DNA of 64,000 bases from Paenalcaligenes suwonensis (lineage in GTDB: Bacteria > Pseudomonadota > Gammaproteobacteria > Burkholderiales > Burkholderiaceae_B), in assembly GCF_011290505.1 (NCBI RefSeq), contig NZ_JAANPV010000002.1, positions 186,001 to 250,000 on the forward strand, read 5' to 3'. The notes under the pieces were generated by a model. That model saw nothing but the letters and a program-made list of their open reading frames with translations, was not told where the DNA came from and did not search any database. Positions 28,208 through 37,398 of the stretch are shown piece by piece. Numbering within the stretch: position 1 is the stretch's first letter; each line of letters starts with the position of its first letter. Position numbers and translations under genes: made by a program.

Positions 28208-29983
28208 ATGGCCAGAATGCGTGCCGTTGACGCCGCCGCCGCCGTTCTGCGTGCAGAAGGCATCAGTACAGTCTTTGGCGTACCAGGCGCCGCCATCAAT
28301 CCGTTTTATTCCGCAATGAAGAAAAACGGTGGCTTCGAGCACATTCTGGCTCGACACGTGGAAGGTGCTTCTCACATGGCTGAGGGCTACACACGTGCAG
28401 CTCCTGGAAATATTGGTGTATGTATTGGTACGTCTGGCCCAGCCGGTACCGACATGATTACAGGCCTGTACTCTGCTTCTGCAGACTCCATTCCTATGCT
28501 GTGCATTACAGGCCAAGCCCCACGTGCTCGTCTGTACAAAGAAGACTTCCAAGCAGTAGACATTGAGTCTATCGCTAAGCCAGTCACCAAATGGGCCGTA
28601 ACGGTGCGCGAACCTGCATTGGTTCCTTTCGTGTTCCAACAGGCCTTTCACATCATGCGCTCTGGTCGCCCTGGCCCCGTGCTGATCGACCTGCCTATTG
28701 ATGTACAGTTGGCTGAAATCGAATTCGACATCGACACGTACCAGCCACTAGAGGTGTACAAACCCGCCGCTACACGCGCTCAGGCCGAAAAAGCCATGGA
28801 TATGCTGAACAGCTCTGATCGTCCATTGATCGTAGCAGGTGGCGGCATCATCAACGCTAACGCTAGCGACAAACTGCAAGAGTTTGCTGAGCTCACTGGT
28901 ATTCCTGTTGTGCCAACCCTGATGGGCTGGGGCACTATTGCAGACGATCACCCATTGATGGCGGGTATGGCTGGCCTGCAAACCTCACACCGCTACGGTA
29001 ACGCTACCGTATTGGCATCCGACTTTGTGATTGGTATTGGTAACCGTTGGGCTAACCGTCACACAGGCTCGGTTGAGGAATACACCAAAGGTCGTCGCTT
29101 CATTCACATTGATATTGAACCTACGCAGATTGGCCGTGTATTTGGCCCTGACTTCGGTATTGTGTCGGACGCTGGCGCAGCACTGGAACAATTGCTGGCT
29201 GTAGCCAAAGAAATGAAAGCGGCAGGCAAGCTAAAAGACCGTTCAGCATGGGCTGGCGAGTGCCAAGAACGCAAAGCCACCATGCAACGTAAAACACACT
29301 TTGATGCGGTGCCTATGAAACCGCAACGTGTGTACGAAGAAATGAACCACGCTTTTGGCCGCGACACTCGTTACGTCACCACCATTGGTTTGTCGCAAAT
29401 TGCGGCAGCGCAGTTCTTGCACGTGTACGAGCCACGTCACTGGATCAACTGCGGTCAAGCAGGCCCATTGGGTTGGACTATCCCTGCTGCTCTGGGTACG
29501 GTTGCCGCATTGCCCGGTAAAGAAGTGGTGGCTATTTCTGGTGACTACGACTTCCAATTCATGATCGAAGAATTGGCGGTGGGTGCGCAATTCGGCCTAC
29601 CCTATATTCACGTACTGGTGAACAACGCCTACTTGGGCTTGATCCGACAAGCACAACGCGGCTTTGACATGGACTACTGCGTACAGTTGGCCTTCGATAA
29701 CATCAACGCCCCCGAAACCGAGGGGTATGGTGTGGATCACGTGGCGGTAGCAGAAGGTCTGGGTGTGAAAGCCATCCGCGTACGTAAACCAGAAGACATT
29801 CAAGCCGCGTTTGCACAAGCTCGCGCTTGGATGAAAGAGTTCAAAGTACCTGTGGTCATTGAACTGATCTTGGAACGTGTCACCAACATCGCTATGGGCA
29901 CCGAGCTGCATAACGTTAACGAATTTGAGGCGTTGGCCGAGACTTCTGCTGACGCTCCTACAGCCATTCTGCCCATTCAATAA
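28208..29983 (+). CDS. gcl: Glyoxylate carboligase (tartronate-semialdehyde synthase)
   Basis: ThDP- and FAD-dependent condensation of two glyoxylates to tartronate semialdehyde and CO2. 591 residues. Diagnostic feature: residue 51 is Val ([12 protein letters not shown]) where other ThDP enzymes have the catalytic Glu, exactly as in known Gcl. The ThDP/Mg motif [14 protein letters not shown] followed by NNAYLGL is near 445-480. An AAAGGAG ribosome site precedes the ATG by seven bases. It leads the gcl-hyi-glxR operon, which closes with a terminator at 31725-31755. Confidence 0.97.
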   Translation: MARMRAVDAAAAVLRAEGISTVFGVPGAAINPFYSAMKKNGGFEHILARHVEGASHMAEGYTRAAPGNIGVCIGTSGPAGTDMITGLYSASADSIPMLCITGQAPRARLYKEDFQAVDIESIAKPVTKWAVTVREPALVPFVFQQAFHIMRSGRPGPVLIDLPIDVQLAEIEFDIDTYQPLEVYKPAATRAQAEKAMDMLNSSDRPLIVAGGGIINANASDKLQEFAELTGIPVVPTLMGWGTIADDHPLMAGMAGLQTSHRYGNATVLASDFVIGIGNRWANRHTGSVEEYTKGRRFIHIDIEPTQIGRVFGPDFGIVSDAGAALEQLLAVAKEMKAAGKLKDRSAWAGECQERKATMQRKTHFDAVPMKPQRVYEEMNHAFGRDTRYVTTIGLSQIAAAQFLHVYEPRHWINCGQAGPLGWTIPAALGTVAALPGKEVVAISGDYDFQFMIEELAVGAQFGLPYIHVLVNNAYLGLIRQAQRGFDMDYCVQLAFDNINAPETEGYGVDHVAVAEGLGVKAIRVRKPEDIQAAFAQARAWMKEFKVPVVIELILERVTNIAMGTELHNVNEFEALAETSADAPTAILPIQ

Positions 29984-30007
29984 TACTGTTTTACATTGGA
30001 GACCCTC

Positions 30008-30787
30008 ATGCCAAAATTTGCTGCCAACCTGACTATGCTTTTTAACGAAGTGGACTTTTTAGACCGCTTCAAAGCAGCCGCTCAGGCAGGCTTCAACGCC
30101 GTGGAATATTTATTCCCCTACGATTTTGATAAGCAACAGCTGGCAGACTTGTTGAAACAACATGGCTTGACGCAAGTTCTGCATAACCTGCCCGCAGGTA
30201 ACTGGGCGACTGGTGAACGTGGTATTGCGTGCTTACCTGATCGTGTAGACGAGTTCAAAGAGGGCGTAGCCCGTGCAATTGAGTACGCAACAGCACTGAA
30301 CTGCAAACAAGTGAACTGCTTGGCGGGTTTAGTACCAGCAGGTCTGGACAAAGCTGTAGCCCACAAAACCTTTGTGGAAAACCTGCGCTACGCCGCTGCA
30401 GAGCTGAAAGCCGCCAATATTCGTTTATTGATTGAGCCTATTAACAGCTTTGACATGCCCGGCTTCTTCCTGAACTACACCGCACAAGCAGCGGCCATTC
30501 TGGACGAAGTGGGCTCAGACAACTTGTTCATTCAGTACGACATCTACCACGCACAGCGCATGGAAGGTGAGCTGGCGAACACCATCAAAGCACACCAGTC
30601 CCGCATTGCCCACATTCAGTTGGCCGACAACCCTGGCCGTAATGAACCCGGCACAGGGGAAATCAATTACCCCTGGTTGTTCCGTTACTTGGATCAAATT
30701 GGCTACGACGGCTGGATAGGCTGCGAATACAAACCTGCCGGCGTCACCGCCGACGGTTTGGGCTGGATCACTGCTCTGACGAAGTAA
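30008..30787 (+). CDS. hyi: Hydroxypyruvate isomerase
   Basis: Interconverts hydroxypyruvate and tartronate semialdehyde. 259 residues, TIM-barrel of the xylose-isomerase-like family. Starts MPKFAANLTMLFNEV with TTGGAG upstream of the ATG at 30008 (an in-frame TTG within that ribosome site is rejected as the start). Catalytic residues are in LLIEPINSFDMPGF (Glu) and in VGCEYKP-like IGCEYKP near the C-terminus. 24 bp after gcl and 35 bp before glxR. Confidence 0.95.
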   Translation: MPKFAANLTMLFNEVDFLDRFKAAAQAGFNAVEYLFPYDFDKQQLADLLKQHGLTQVLHNLPAGNWATGERGIACLPDRVDEFKEGVARAIEYATALNCKQVNCLAGLVPAGLDKAVAHKTFVENLRYAAAELKAANIRLLIEPINSFDMPGFFLNYTAQAAAILDEVGSDNLFIQYDIYHAQRMEGELANTIKAHQSRIAHIQLADNPGRNEPGTGEINYPWLFRYLDQIGYDGWIGCEYKPAGVTADGLGWITALTK

Positions 30788-30822
30788 GCGCACGACATAC
30801 AAGAATTTTTAAGGAGAACACT

Positions 30823-31707
30823 ATGGCCAAGATTGGTTTTATTGGTTTAGGCATCATGGGCACACCCATGGCATTGAATCTGATTAAAGGTGGACACGAG
30901 CTGTATACCTACACTCGTGGCACTACCCCCGACAGCATTCCAGCAGCTGGTGCTACGGTATGCGCTAACGCTACCGAAGTGGCTCAGAAAGCAGATGTCA
31001 TCATCACAATGGTGCCAGATACTCCGCACGTAGAAGATGTGCTGTTTGGTGAGAATGGTGTTGCTGCCGGCCTAAGCAAAGGCAAAGTTGTGGTGGACAT
31101 GAGCTCCATCTCTCCCGTTGCTACCAAAGAGTTTGCTAAACGTATTACCGAACTGGGCGCTGAGTACTTAGACGCACCTGTGTCCGGTGGCGAAGTAGGC
31201 GCTAAAGCCGCATCCCTAACCATCATGGTGGGCGGTAAAGAGGCGACTTTCGATCAGGTAAAACCACTGTTTGACCTAATGGGTAAAAACATCACGCTGG
31301 TAGGTGGTTACGGTGATGGTCAAATCACCAAAGTAGCCAACCAAATCATCGTGGCCCTGAACATCGAAGCCGTAGGTGAAGCCTTGCTATTGGCTGCTAA
31401 AGCCGGTGCCAACCCTGCCAAAGTCCGCGAAGCACTGATGGGCGGTTTTGCTAACTCTCGCGTACTAGAAGTACACGGTGAGCGTATGGTGAAACGTACC
31501 TTTGACCCTGGCTTCCGTATTGAACTGCACCAAAAAGACCTGAACTTGGCTCTGACTACTGCACGACAGTTGGGTGTATCGCTGCCAAATACAGCGTCGG
31601 CACAAGAGCTGTTCAACACCTGCTCAGCACATGGTGGTAGCGCGTGGGACCACTCCGCACTCGTACGTGCACTGGAGATCATGGCAAACTACGAAATCGG
31701 CCAATAA
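30823..31707 (+). CDS. glxR: 2-hydroxy-3-oxopropionate (tartronate semialdehyde) reductase
   Basis: NAD(P)H-dependent reduction of tartronate semialdehyde to D-glycerate; beta-hydroxyacid dehydrogenase family. 294 residues. Rossmann motif GFIGLGIMGTPMALNL at the N-terminus, substrate-binding DAPVSGGEVGA (about 120-130), and the catalytic-lysine region QITKVANQI. AAGGAG precedes the ATG. Third gene of the gcl operon. Confidence 0.96.
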   Translation: MAKIGFIGLGIMGTPMALNLIKGGHELYTYTRGTTPDSIPAAGATVCANATEVAQKADVIITMVPDTPHVEDVLFGENGVAAGLSKGKVVVDMSSISPVATKEFAKRITELGAEYLDAPVSGGEVGAKAASLTIMVGGKEATFDQVKPLFDLMGKNITLVGGYGDGQITKVANQIIVALNIEAVGEALLLAAKAGANPAKVREALMGGFANSRVLEVHGERMVKRTFDPGFRIELHQKDLNLALTTARQLGVSLPNTASAQELFNTCSAHGGSAWDHSALVRALEIMANYEIGQ

Positions 31708-31724
31708 TCCCCTACTAGCTGTTT

Positions 31725-31755
31725 GAAAAAGGTGGGTATAGCACCCGCCTTTTTC
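31725..31755 (+). terminator. Terminator after gcl-hyi-glxR
   Basis: GAAAAAGG-T-GGGT pairs with ACCC-G-CCTTTTTC around the loop ATAGC, a 13-bp stem with one G-T, ending in a T-run. It lies 18 bp past the glxR stop and separates that operon from ttuD. Confidence 0.8.
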
Positions 31756-31827
31756 ATCCCTGCTTAACTCGGATTTATGGTCCTTTTCTACTTGTCATAT
31801 ACCTAGCACTAACAAGGAACAAGCCAC

Positions 31828-33090
31828 ATGACCACCACCCCACGCCAACTACTAGAGAATATGTTTAATGCTGCGGTTCGAGCTGCATTGCCCGACGCCT
31901 GCATTCCACCATTTCTCCCCGCTGCGCCTAAAGGCCGAACCATTGTGATTGGCGCCGGCAAAGCGTCAGCAGAAATGGCCAGAGCCCTAGAGCAACACTG
32001 GGTAGGTAAACTGGAAGGTGTAGTAGTCACACGTTATGGTTATGCCGTTCCTTGCGAGCATATTCGTATTCTGGAAGCCGCTCACCCTGTTCCCGACGCC
32101 GCTGGCCTAGAGGCCTCTAAAACGTTGCTGGAAACCGTAAGTGGCTTAACCGAAGACGATCTGGTGATTTGTTTGATTTCGGGCGGTGGCTCATCGTTAC
32201 TCCCCTTGCCCGGCCCCGGCATTTCGCTAGAAGACAAACAACAAATCAACCGTGAGTTGCTGCGCTCTGGCGCCAACATCACCGAGATGAATTGCGTGCG
32301 TCGCCATCTGTCCCAAATTAAAGGTGGACGTTTGGCCGCTGCATGCTACCCCGCCAAAGTCGTGAATCTGCTGATCTCAGACGTGCCCGGCGATAACCCT
32401 ATTGATATCGCGTCTGGCCCCACTGTGCCTGACCCTACTACCTGCGAAGAAGCACTAGAAATCGTGCGTCGCTATGGCATAAAGCTGCCTGAAGGCGCGC
32501 GCCGCTACTTGGAGTCTGGTGAAGGAGAAAGCATTAAAGCTGATGATCCTCGACTGGCCAGAGTCACTACCCATTTAATCGCCACCCCTCAGCTAGCTCT
32601 GCAAGCCGCTGCCAACGTCGCCAAAGAAGCAGGCATCACCCCTGTATTGCTGGGTGACAGCATAGAAGGCGAAGCCCGTGATGTAGGTAAAGTCATGGCC
32701 GGCATTGCACTAAGTGTACGTGCGCACAACCAACCGGTTGCCGCTCCTTGCGTCTTACTGTCTGGCGGAGAAACCACCGTCACAATCAAAGGTAATGGCC
32801 GAGGTGGGCGTAATGTGGAGTTTTTACTTTCTACCGCTATTGCTCTAAATGGAGCCGAACAGGTCTACGCCCTAGCTGGTGACACCGACGGCGTGGATGG
32901 ACAAGAGGAAATTGCAGGCGCAGTCTGCACCCCTGATACACTAGCACGAGCTTGGAATCTCAAAATACGTCCTCGCGATAGCTTGGACAACAACGATGGG
33001 CATGGTTTTTTTGAAGCGCTAGGCGATTCAGTGATTACCGGGCCCACCCTGACTAACGTCAACGATTTCCGAGCCATACTAATTCTTTAA
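31828..33090 (+). CDS. ttuD: Glycerate 2-kinase (MOFRL/TtuD family)
   Basis: Phosphorylates D-glycerate to 2-phosphoglycerate. 420 residues. N-terminal domain with VIGAGKASAEMA and the Ser/Gly loop ISGGGSSLLPLP. The C-terminal MOFRL domain has LSGGETTV, GRGGRNVEFLL and AGDTDGVDG. AAGGAA precedes the ATG. It starts a second gene group (ttuD-glcG-pyk) that takes the product of the gcl operon onward. It is named after the tartrate-utilisation glycerate kinase. Confidence 0.93.
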   Translation: MTTTPRQLLENMFNAAVRAALPDACIPPFLPAAPKGRTIVIGAGKASAEMARALEQHWVGKLEGVVVTRYGYAVPCEHIRILEAAHPVPDAAGLEASKTLLETVSGLTEDDLVICLISGGGSSLLPLPGPGISLEDKQQINRELLRSGANITEMNCVRRHLSQIKGGRLAAACYPAKVVNLLISDVPGDNPIDIASGPTVPDPTTCEEALEIVRRYGIKLPEGARRYLESGEGESIKADDPRLARVTTHLIATPQLALQAAANVAKEAGITPVLLGDSIEGEARDVGKVMAGIALSVRAHNQPVAAPCVLLSGGETTVTIKGNGRGGRNVEFLLSTAIALNGAEQVYALAGDTDGVDGQEEIAGAVCTPDTLARAWNLKIRPRDSLDNNDGHGFFEALGDSVITGPTLTNVNDFRAILIL

Positions 33091-33113
33091 CTTTGCTAAG
33101 AGAGTATCTGTCC

Positions 33114-33509
33114 ATGAAAACTGTTCAACAACTGACACTGGATGACCTGAAACGTATTGCTCAGGCCGCTGAACAAAAAGCCCAAGAAAACCAGTGGAAA
33201 GTCAGTATCGCTATTTGTGATGCTGGTGGTCACCTACTTTGGCTGCAACGCCTTGATGGCGCGCCTGTAATGAGCGCCACCATTGCTCCCGATAAAGCCC
33301 GCGCCAGTGCATTGAGTGGCAAACCCACCAAAGCATTGGAAGATATGGTCAACGGCGGTCGTGTTGCTGCATTGGCTATGCCTATCAAACCACTAGAAGG
33401 TGCCGAACCCATCATTGTTGATGGCAACGTCATTGGTGCAGTAGGTGTATCCGGTGTAGCGGCGGCTGACGATGCCCGTATCGCTCTTGCAGGCGTAAAC
33501 GCCCTGTAA
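33114..33509 (+). CDS. GlcG/HbpS-family heme-binding protein
   Basis: 131 residues of the DUF336/GlcG-HbpS family. Hallmarks: VSIAICDAGGHLLWLQRLDGAP, then TIAPDKARASALSG and a C-terminal GAVGVSGVAAADD. The start is the ATG at 33114 with AAGAGAG upstream. Homologues often accompany glycolate or glyoxylate genes (glcG in E. coli), which fits this place between ttuD and pyk. Biochemical role in the pathway is unclear; heme binding and redox sensing are known only for some members. Confidence 0.85.
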   Translation: MKTVQQLTLDDLKRIAQAAEQKAQENQWKVSIAICDAGGHLLWLQRLDGAPVMSATIAPDKARASALSGKPTKALEDMVNGGRVAALAMPIKPLEGAEPIIVDGNVIGAVGVSGVAAADDARIALAGVNAL

Positions 33510-33529
33510 TTTTCATCAAAGGATCCATC

Positions 33530-34948
33530 ATGAGACGTCAAAGACGTGCACGCATTCTCGCTACACTAGGGCCAGCCAGTTCTACACCGGAAAAAATCCG
33601 TGAACTGTTTGAAGCTGGTGCGGATGTTTTCCGCTTAAATTTCAGCCACGGTACCCATGAAGATCACGCAGCCCGACTGCGTATCATCCGTGAACTAGAA
33701 ATGAACAGCGGTCGCACTATTGGCGTCCTGATGGATCTACAAGGCCCCAAACTCCGTGTTGGTGCCATGGCAGGTGGCAAAGTACTGCTAGAGAAAGGCC
33801 AGAAATTCCGCCTTGATCTGGATACTAGCGAGGGCGACAGCACTCGTGCTTGCCTGCCACACCCTGAAATTTTTGCTGCACTGGAAAACGGTACCGACCT
33901 GCTGCTAGACGATGGCAAACTGCGTTTGCGTGTGGATAGCTTTGGCCCAGACTTTGCGGAAACCACTGTCATGGTGGGCGGCCCCTTGTCTGACCGTAAA
34001 GGGGTGAACGTACCCGGTGTGGTATTGCCTATTTCCCCACTGACCGAAAAAGACCTTAAAGATCTGGAGTTCGGTTTGTCATTAGGGGTAGATTGGGTAG
34101 CGCTGTCGTTTGTACAGCGCCCAAGTGATATTGAAGAAGCCCGCAAACTGATTGGTAACCGTGCCTGGATTATGTCCAAGCTGGAAAAACCTGCAGCACT
34201 GGATCACTTAGACGAAATCATCCGCCTAAGCGATGGCGTGATGGTCGCACGTGGTGACTTGGGCGTAGAGGTGCCACCACAATCCGTACCTGTACTGCAG
34301 CGCCGTATTGTGAAAAAAGCCCGTGCCCATGGTCGTCCAGTAGTGGTCGCCACGCAGATGTTGGAATCCATGATTACTTCGCCTGTGCCTACTCGTGCCG
34401 AAGCCTCTGACGTCGCCACCGCGATTTACTCTGGTGCCGATGCCGTGATGCTGTCTGCTGAATCGGCTTCTGGCCAATTCCCCCTGGCAGCAGTAGAGAT
34501 CATGGACAACATCATTCAGGAAGTGGAGCACGACCCTGAATGGCGTAAAGGTTTGGATGACAACCACAGCAACCCTGACCAAAACACACCAGATGCCATC
34601 TGTTGTGCGCTGCGTCGTGTCACAGACATTTTGTCGCCAGCCACTACCATTGCCTACACCACCAGTGGCTTTAGTGCATTGCGTGCCAGCCGTGAGCGCC
34701 CTCATGCGGCCATCATGGCCTTAACACCCAGTCTGCACACCGCTCGTCGCTTGGCCTTGGCATGGGGTGTACACCCCGTACCGTTTGAACATGTATCCGA
34801 TGTGTCTCAAATGGTGCACCACGCCACACGCATAGCCCAACGCTATGAGTTTGCCAAAGTGGGCGATACCGTGGTGATTATTGCTGGCCTACCCTTTGGG
34901 CATAGTGGCAGCACGAACTTACTGCACGTGGCGACTATTACTGATTAA
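33530..34948 (+). CDS. pyk: Pyruvate kinase
   Basis: PEP + ADP to pyruvate + ATP. 472 residues. The barrel starts RRRARILATLGPASS. The active-site loop reads LQGPKLRVG (the LQGPK variant rather than KGPEIR), followed by VARGDLGVEVP, the Lys of SKLEKPAA, and the signature ATQMLESMI. The C-terminal allosteric domain is present. AAAGGAT precedes the ATG. Clustering with ttuD resembles ttuD-ttuE of Agrobacterium tartrate operons, so this may be a pathway-dedicated isozyme. Enolase, needed between ttuD and pyk, is not in the window. Confidence 0.95.
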   Translation: MRRQRRARILATLGPASSTPEKIRELFEAGADVFRLNFSHGTHEDHAARLRIIRELEMNSGRTIGVLMDLQGPKLRVGAMAGGKVLLEKGQKFRLDLDTSEGDSTRACLPHPEIFAALENGTDLLLDDGKLRLRVDSFGPDFAETTVMVGGPLSDRKGVNVPGVVLPISPLTEKDLKDLEFGLSLGVDWVALSFVQRPSDIEEARKLIGNRAWIMSKLEKPAALDHLDEIIRLSDGVMVARGDLGVEVPPQSVPVLQRRIVKKARAHGRPVVVATQMLESMITSPVPTRAEASDVATAIYSGADAVMLSAESASGQFPLAAVEIMDNIIQEVEHDPEWRKGLDDNHSNPDQNTPDAICCALRRVTDILSPATTIAYTTSGFSALRASRERPHAAIMALTPSLHTARRLALAWGVHPVPFEHVSDVSQMVHHATRIAQRYEFAKVGDTVVIIAGLPFGHSGSTNLLHVATITD

Positions 34949-34970
34949 ATCAGCAACATAGCCAATAGAA

Positions 34971-35001
34971 ACGGGGGCTGAATCATCAGCCCCCGTTTTT
35001 T
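34971..35001 (+). terminator. Intrinsic terminator after pyk
   Basis: ACGGGGGCTGA, loop ATCA, TCAGCCCCCGT: a perfect 11-bp GC-rich stem followed by a run of Ts. It lies 22 bp after the pyk stop. Confidence 0.9.
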
Positions 35002-35005
35002 GCAT

Positions 35006-35037
35006 AAAAAAAAGCCCGAGATCTGTAGATCTCGGGC
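35006..35037 (-). terminator. Intrinsic terminator of the minus-strand small-RNA candidate
   Basis: GCCCGAGATCT and AGATCTCGGGC (35014-35037), perfectly paired around two bases, with eight Ts on the minus strand (35006-35013). The nearest minus-strand gene, coq7, ends 207 bp upstream, so it more likely serves the ncRNA described next. Confidence 0.88.
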
Positions 35038-35153
35038 AAATCCACCAAAGGAGGAGGGTGGAGGAGACAACCGGGGCATGTAGGGCTACTAAGGATTAAC
35101 CTGAGCCTAGAACGTTAGGGTTTTTACTCTTGCGTTCTGTTCTACATCCATTT
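35006..35153 (-). ncRNA. Candidate trans-acting small RNA with C-rich anti-Shine-Dalgarno loop
   Basis: A complete transcription unit of about 148 nt with no ORF. It has a promoter (35160-35188) and a strong terminator with T8. On the minus strand TCCACC (35057-35062) and GGTGGA (35041-35046) form a 6-bp stem displaying the 10-nt loop CTCCTCCTTT, complementary to Shine-Dalgarno sequences. A second CTCCTCC lies at 35060-35066, overlapping the 5' arm. C-rich loops of this type are known from bacterial sRNAs that block ribosome binding. The gap 34949-35244 holds no other gene. Start site is estimated from the -10 position. Confidence 0.65.
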
Positions 35154-35159
35154 GTTATT

Positions 35160-35188
35160 AGTGTATACCCTAGTTTTGTGCATTGCAA
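35160..35188 (-). promoter_or_regulatory. Sigma-70 promoter of the small-RNA candidate
   Basis: Minus strand: -35 TTGCAA (35183-35188), a 17-bp spacer, -10 TACACT (35160-35165) in the context TATACACT. Four of six matches at each hexamer with ideal spacing. Transcription would start near 35153. Confidence 0.6.
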
Positions 35189-35244
35189 GAACAACGCGCA
35201 TTTTCCACCACACTGTAGTAAAAATGCGGCACTGCAACATACGC

Positions 35245-35961
35245 CTAAACGTAGTATGCCGTACCGGTCATTACCTTAGACATACACCGCATCGCGAAGC
35301 GTATAGGCCCCGGCAATGCTACAGCCCCATTAGCTTCTGCGCTCATACGATGCCCTGCTTCATCTTTAAGCATTTGCTCGAGAATTGGGCGGCTGCGGTT
35401 ATCCTCAGCGGGAAGTTGCTGTAAATGACTGTCTAAATGTTGCTCAACTTGGCGCTCGGTTTCGGCCATAAAGCCTAAGTTGTAAGGTGCCCCTGCTTTA
35501 CTTGCGATCACACCTAGCCCAAACGATGCTACATACCAAAAAGGATTAAAAATGCTGGGCCTATTATTCAGTTCTTTTAAACGCTCATCACACCACACTA
35601 AGTGATCCACCTCTTCTACTGCAGCTTCACGCAATAATTGGCGTAATGACTCTTGCTCGCTTAACAACGCTTGCCCACGATACAACGCTTGCGCGCACAC
35701 CTCGCCTACATGATTCACCCGCATCAAGCCTGCCACATGACGTGTTTGCTGCGCATCTAACGTACCGTCCGAGTCGGTTCTTTTACCGGCTGGATTAGGG
35801 CGTGACGCTTGTGCTGAGCGACTTAATACCGACAAGGCTGCATTGCACTCAGTGATCAAGCTGTCGAAAAAAGTATTTTGTCGGCGCAACGGTGTATGCG
35901 TAGGTTGCACAGAGTGGTGTGGCGCCAACGCCTGATCCGTATTTACAAGCTTTTCTGTCAT
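35245..35961 (-). CDS. coq7: Ubiquinone-biosynthesis di-iron hydroxylase Coq7
   Basis: Hydroxylates 2-polyprenyl-3-methyl-6-methoxy-1,4-benzoquinol in the last oxygenation of ubiquinone synthesis; membrane-associated. 238 residues, somewhat longer than the usual 205-220 because of an N-terminal extension. Ferritin-like di-iron ligands are visible in RVNHVGEVCAQALY, EEVDHLVWC, ETERQVEQHL and KDEAGHRMSA. Monocistronic and divergent from osmC. Another ubiquinone gene, ubiE, lies 17 kb away. Confidence 0.95.
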   Translation of the reverse strand: MTEKLVNTDQALAPHHSVQPTHTPLRRQNTFFDSLITECNAALSVLSRSAQASRPNPAGKRTDSDGTLDAQQTRHVAGLMRVNHVGEVCAQALYRGQALLSEQESLRQLLREAAVEEVDHLVWCDERLKELNNRPSIFNPFWYVASFGLGVIASKAGAPYNLGFMAETERQVEQHLDSHLQQLPAEDNRSRPILEQMLKDEAGHRMSAEANGAVALPGPIRFAMRCMSKVMTGTAYYV

Positions 35962-36086
35962 ATCTATATATTCCCTAAACGCATTACGCGAATAGCAATA
36001 ATCTTACCACTGCCCTGCTATGCTGCTTTGCATAACCCCCACGCCTACCGCCTATTTTCTGTGGCTACTTACTGCCAGCACCCACC

Positions 36087-36115
36087 CTGACGGGTAGCGT
36101 GTGAAACGGTACAAT
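36087..36115 (+). promoter_or_regulatory. Candidate sigma-70 promoter for osmC-thyA-folA
   Basis: CTGACG (36087-36092), 17-bp spacer, TACAAT (36110-36115). It lies 54 bp before the osmC ATG. Five of six matches at the -10. Confidence 0.55.
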
Positions 36116-36169
36116 AACCAGCCGGCAGGCAACACAGCCAGAGCCAGACGACTTTCGGAGATTTCACAC

Positions 36170-36592
36170 ATGGAATGCACAATCAACTGGGGTGGCCCAG
36201 AAGGCATGCTTTTTGTTGCTACTACAGGTAGCGGACACGTAACAGCCATGGATGGCGCTCCCGAAGGTGGTGGTCATAACTTGGCTCCTAGACCCATGGA
36301 AATGCTGCTAGCAGGCACTGGTGGCTGTGCTGCCTATGATGTGGTCTTAATTCTGAAACGTGGTCGCCATGATATTCAAGGCTGCCAAGTCAAACTGGAA
36401 GCCGAACGCGCCAGCACCGACCCCAAAGTATTTGAACGCATTCATTTCACCTTTATCGTCAGCGGTAAAGGCTTGACCGAAGCAGCAGTAGAACGTGCTG
36501 TAAAACTTTCTCACGAGAAATACTGCTCCGCATCGGCGATGTTGGCTAAAACAGCAGAGATCACCCACTCCTTTGAGATTCTCGAAGTCTAA
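36170..36592 (+). CDS. OsmC-family peroxiredoxin-like protein
   Basis: 140 residues, YhfA-like branch of the OsmC/Ohr family. Two conserved cysteines: one in [10 protein letters not shown] (about residue 58) and one in [12 protein letters not shown] (about 123), the pair that reduces organic hydroperoxides in this fold. The start is ATG at 36170 with GGAG nine bases before it; an in-frame GTG at 36101 lies within the promoter and is rejected. It is followed 5 bp later by thyA. Confidence 0.9.
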   Translation: MECTINWGGPEGMLFVATTGSGHVTAMDGAPEGGGHNLAPRPMEMLLAGTGGCAAYDVVLILKRGRHDIQGCQVKLEAERASTDPKVFERIHFTFIVSGKGLTEAAVERAVKLSHEKYCSASAMLAKTAEITHSFEILEV

Positions 36593-36597
36593 TCGCT

Positions 36598-37398
36598 ATG
36601 GTCACTAATCAATACGAACAACTGATGCGCCATGTGTACGAGCATGGCACCGAGAAAGCTGACCGCACAGGCACAGGTACCCGTTCGGTGTTTGGCCACC
36701 AGATGCGTTTTGATCTGCAACAGGGCTTCCCGATGATCACCACCAAGAAACTGCACACACGCAGTATCTTCATCGAACTGCTGTGGTTCTTGCGTGGCGA
36801 CTCTAACATTGCTTGGCTCAAAGAAAACAACGTCAGCATTTGGGATGAATGGGCCGATGCAGAGGGTAATTTAGGCCCTGTGTACGGTGTGCAGTGGCGC
36901 TCTTGGCCTACGCCCGATGGCGGTCATGTAGACCAGATCAGCCAAGTGATAGACCAAATTCGCAACAACCCCGATTCTCGCCGTCTGATTGTGTCGGCAT
37001 GGAACGTAGCAGAAATTTCTAACATGGCCCTGCCTCCGTGCCATGCTTTCTTCCAGTTTTATGTCGCCGATGGCAAACTCTCTTGCCAGTTGTACCAGCG
37101 CAGTGCTGATATTTTCTTGGGTGTACCCTTTAATATCGCCAGCTATGCCCTACTCACACACATGGTGGCGCAACAATGCGATCTAGAGGTGGGCGACTTC
37201 ATCTGGACAGGCGGTGACTGCCACTTATACAGCAACCACTACGAGCAAGTAGAACTGCAACTGTCACGCGAACCTCGCGCCTATCCAAAACTGAATATCA
37301 AACGCAAACCAGCGTCTATTTTTGATTACCAACTGGATGACTTCGAAATCGTCGATTACGACCCACATCCACACATTAAGGCACCCGTAGCCGTATGA
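36598..37398 (+). CDS. thyA: Thymidylate synthase
   Basis: Methylates dUMP to dTMP with methylene-tetrahydrofolate, producing dihydrofolate. 266 residues. [12 protein letters not shown] at the phosphate site, the catalytic Cys148 in [13 protein letters not shown], and the [20 protein letters not shown] block are intact. Its stop overlaps the folA ATG (ATGA), coupling it to the enzyme that recycles its product. dcd, which feeds dUMP synthesis, is also in the window. Confidence 0.97.
   Translation: MVTNQYEQLMRHVYEHGTEKADRTGTGTRSVFGHQMRFDLQQGFPMITTKKLHTRSIFIELLWFLRGDSNIAWLKENNVSIWDEWADAEGNLGPVYGVQWRSWPTPDGGHVDQISQVIDQIRNNPDSRRLIVSAWNVAEISNMALPPCHAFFQFYVADGKLSCQLYQRSADIFLGVPFNIASYALLTHMVAQQCDLEVGDFIWTGGDCHLYSNHYEQVELQLSREPRAYPKLNIKRKPASIFDYQLDDFEIVDYDPHPHIKAPVAV

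Noticed and set aside
28067-28651. 194-codon minus-strand frame covering the start of gcl
   Set aside because: Antisense to highly conserved Gcl active-site codons and lacks any known motif.
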